The notes below the pieces were generated by a model, which saw nothing but the letters and a program-made list of their open reading frames with translations, did not search any database and had not been told where the DNA came from. Shown piece after piece: positions 62,048-64,000 of a stretch of 64,000 nucleotides of DNA (positions are counted from its first letter, which is position 1; each line of letters opens with the position of its first letter). A program made the position numbers and the translations under genes. Source of the stretch: Flavobacterium hercynium (lineage in GTDB: Bacteria > Bacteroidota > Bacteroidia > Flavobacteriales > Flavobacteriaceae); NCBI RefSeq assembly GCF_002217285.1, contig NZ_MUGW01000020.1, positions 1 to 64,000 of the forward strand, read 5' to 3'.

Positions 62048-62782
62048 TTAACTTCTTTGTCGAACAGTTTCGTATAAAAATGCACCACAAGCAACAGAAA
62101 CGTTCAGCGATCCTATTGAACCGAACATAGGTAATTTTGCTTTTTCATCTACAATTTTAAGTACAGAAGGATTAATTCCTCTATCCTCTGATCCCATAAT
62201 TATAGCTACAGGTTCATTTAAAGCCAAGTCATAAATGTTCTGATCTGTCTTTTCGGTAGCAGCAATAGTTTTTATTCCTGAACCCTGAAGATAAAATATA
62301 GCATCTTTAATGTGTTCAACTTTACAAATAGGAACATTAAATACAGCACCCGCAGATGTTTTTACAGTATCACCATTCACAGGAGCAGAACCTGCTTTTT
62401 GTACAATGATTCCGTTTACTCCAGTACACTCAGCTGTTCTGATAATAGCACCAAAATTACGTGCGTCAGAAATTTGATCTAATATTAGGAATAAAGGTTT
62501 TGCACCAGAAGCTATTGTAGATTCAACTAAATGCTCTAAATCAATAAATCCAATAGGGGATATTGTAGCAACAGCACCTTGATGGTTATTAGGTGTTAGA
62601 CGATTTAATTTTTCGACAGGTACATAAGAGAAATTAATGTTAGCGCGTTTCATCACTTTCATTAAATCTTTCATTAACTCACCAGAAATTTCTTTTTGGA
62701 TGAATACTTTATCTACTTCTTTGCCCGCTTGAATTGCTTCTATGATGGCTCTAATTCCAAAAATTTGATGTTCTTTTTCCAT
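62048..62782 (-). CDS. rlmB: 23S rRNA 2'-O-methyltransferase RlmB-like (SpoU family)
   Basis: 244 residues from the ATG at 62782; the frame opens 39 bases earlier, but that stretch is not conserved in style. SpoU motifs: ARNFGAIIRTAECTGV, MGSEDRGI, and GSLNVSVACGAFLYE. It methylates the G2251 ribose of 23S rRNA in relatives. Confidence 0.92.
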   Translation of the reverse strand: MEKEHQIFGIRAIIEAIQAGKEVDKVFIQKEISGELMKDLMKVMKRANINFSYVPVEKLNRLTPNNHQGAVATISPIGFIDLEHLVESTIASGAKPLFLILDQISDARNFGAIIRTAECTGVNGIIVQKAGSAPVNGDTVKTSAGAVFNVPICKVEHIKDAIFYLQGSGIKTIAATEKTDQNIYDLALNEPVAIIMGSEDRGINPSVLKIVDEKAKLPMFGSIGSLNVSVACGAFLYETVRQRS

Positions 62783-62810
62783 GCCGCAAATATAGGTATA
62801 ATGTTGAAAT

Positions 62811-62839
62811 AAAAAAACCATCCCGAATGAACGGGATGG
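62811..62839 (-). terminator. Terminator of the SusD-like gene
   Basis: CCATCCCG (62818-62825) pairs with CGGGATGG (62832-62839), followed on the minus strand by T7. Confidence 0.88.
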
Positions 62840-62865
62840 CTTTTGTATTTATTTGGAAAGATGAA

Positions 62866-64000
62866 TTACGGCTTAGCCCAAATTAGTTTTGTGTCTAATT
62901 TATCACCTCCAATAGCAGCAGCAGCAGCTTTAACATTTTCACCATTTAACTGTTGTAAGTTAACTGGGTATGTAAATCTGTCTGGCATACGAGTTAAGTT
63001 GTTTAACGCTACGAAAGTATACGTTGTTTCTCCATCAATTGGGTTATGAAGTTCATAAGTTCCACCTGGTTGAAGAAGAGTGTTTGGATATCCAGTTCTT
63101 CTGTATTCAGCGAAAGCTTCATAAGGTTGCATGAAAAGAGCAATGTATTTTTGAGTAATTACAGTCTCTTGAGTAGCAGGAGCTAAAGTAGCTACGTAAG
63201 TAGCAATTTTTGCTGGTGTAACTCCCCAACGCTCTAAAGATGCAGTAACTCCATTTTGATAGTGTGTATTATCCCATCCATAATGTTCAGCTAATAAAAA
63301 TTCTACTTCAGCATATTCCATTAAGATTTCAGTATAATCTTGCTTCAATACATTATAGCTCCAGAAAGATGTACCTTCTAATTGAGACTCAGCTTGTGCA
63401 CTTGTTAAACCGTATGGCATACCAACATATTGGTCAAGATCATCTGTTTCGCTATAAGTTTTAGCCTGAATATCCTCTATCGCAGCAGTAATAGGAGATG
63501 CATATTTTTGTAATCTTGGATCTACATTTCCAAATAATGGTCCCGCTGTCTTTCCTTTTAATAAATCTACAAAAGTATTTGACATAGCAAAGTCAGTTCT
63601 GTTATCAAGAAAGAAAGCTCTGTACATTGGACTTGGATTAACATCATCTGCTTGGTATGTAAGTCCAACGGTGTCATCATTTGATTCCATAACACCTTTG
63701 TTAATAGCGTCAAGAATATGAGCCTCAGCTCCAGGAACAACACCTTTTACTCTAGTTGCAACGCGTAATCTCAATGAGTTAGCGAATTTTACAAGTTTAG
63801 CCGGAGTTCCGAAAAGGTTATCACCTTTTGTAAAAACAGATGGTTCAGTTAAAACTACAGATTCCGCAGCTTCTTTTAATTCTTTCAAGATATCAGTGTA
63901 GATTTTTTCTTGAGATGCAAATTTAGGTTTAATAAATTCATCTGCTTGAAACGCTTGAAAATCTGGATCTTGATTCCCGTAAGAATAGTAAGGAACGTCA
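62866..64000 (-). CDS. SusD/RagB-like nutrient-binding lipoprotein, 5' end outside window
   Basis: The frame is open from the window edge without a stop. 378 residues are visible, so the gene is a C-terminal part. The pattern DILKELKEAAESV, LFGTPAKLVKFANSLRLRVATRV, YAEVEFLLAEHYGW, and FAEYRRTGYPNTLLQPG is that of the SusD-like outer-membrane lipoproteins. The signal and lipid Cys are not seen. Its SusC-type partner should lie beyond position 64000. Together they would take up a glycan or peptide. Confidence 0.9.
   Translation of the reverse strand, partial: DVPYYSYGNQDPDFQAFQADEFIKPKFASQEKIYTDILKELKEAAESVVLTEPSVFTKGDNLFGTPAKLVKFANSLRLRVATRVKGVVPGAEAHILDAINKGVMESNDDTVGLTYQADDVNPSPMYRAFFLDNRTDFAMSNTFVDLLKGKTAGPLFGNVDPRLQKYASPITAAIEDIQAKTYSETDDLDQYVGMPYGLTSAQAESQLEGTSFWSYNVLKQDYTEILMEYAEVEFLLAEHYGWDNTHYQNGVTASLERWGVTPAKIATYVATLAPATQETVITQKYIALFMQPYEAFAEYRRTGYPNTLLQPGGTYELHNPIDGETTYTFVALNNLTRMPDRFTYPVNLQQLNGENVKAAAAAIGGDKLDTKLIWAKP

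Overview
The window is chromosomal DNA of a Flavobacterium-like bacterium (Bacteroidota). This rests on the low GC content, the absence of Shine-Dalgarno sequences, promoters of the TTG / TAnnTTTG type, and gene families typical of the group: a SusD-like lipoprotein, TonB-dependent receptors with carboxypeptidase-like N-domains, S46 peptidase, GbsR and a DUF6660-like protein. Most of it is ordinary housekeeping sequence. There is no prophage, CRISPR array, rRNA or recognisable insertion sequence.

Layout. 1-5360: a tRNA-Val(TAC) gene with two cargo units next to its 3' end. Each unit starts with the same 50-bp sequence and ends with the same ~130-bp terminator-containing sequence. Unit 1 carries a membrane AraC regulator and a retropepsin-like protein. 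Unit 2 carries a small Cys-rich protein and a TonB receptor. No integrase is visible. 5541-9036: folC and an ExbB-ExbD-TonB energy-transduction set. 9208-13567: amino-acid dehydrogenase, chalcone-isomerase-like protein, acyl-CoA dehydrogenase, Crp/Fnr regulator. 13657-19726: a compact plus-strand series (peroxiredoxin-like, YHS, DoxX, DinB, NRDE, ATP-grasp, LysE-like exporter, M28 peptidase, SDR). 19757-26081: mostly minus-strand envelope and lipid genes (VanW, methyltransferases, MlaF/MlaE, glycosyltransferase, KAS III). 26410-33186: gcvP, UbiA-like protein, DUF1090, and a DUF1842-like protein plus CxxCH protein pair behind a long leader.

33170-35906 is a minus-strand group controlled by a GbsR/MarR regulator. 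The same perfect inverted repeat lies in front of the regulator and again in front of the downstream genes. 36228-40003: glycosyltransferase, Na+/H+ antiporter, SanA/YdcF protein, and a zeta-toxin-like ATPase with a small overlapping partner gene. 40034-48846: M3 peptidase, a ParE/RelE-type toxin-antitoxin pair, purE/purK, TonB receptor, PQQ-type sugar dehydrogenase. 49033-62782: hpt, adk, CNNM/CorC, obgE, S46 peptidase, TPR protein, mpl, radC, yjjG-like, rarA, rhomboid, rlmB. The window ends inside a SusD-like gene.

The observations most worth following are the tandem tRNA-Val cargo units (1-5360), the duplicated GbsR operator (35358-35383 and 35931-35958), the zeta-toxin/small-protein pair (39268-40003), the DUF1842/heme module with its switching hairpins (30946-33186), and scattered intergenic repeat families. 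All functional calls come from reading sequence motifs; no database search was run.
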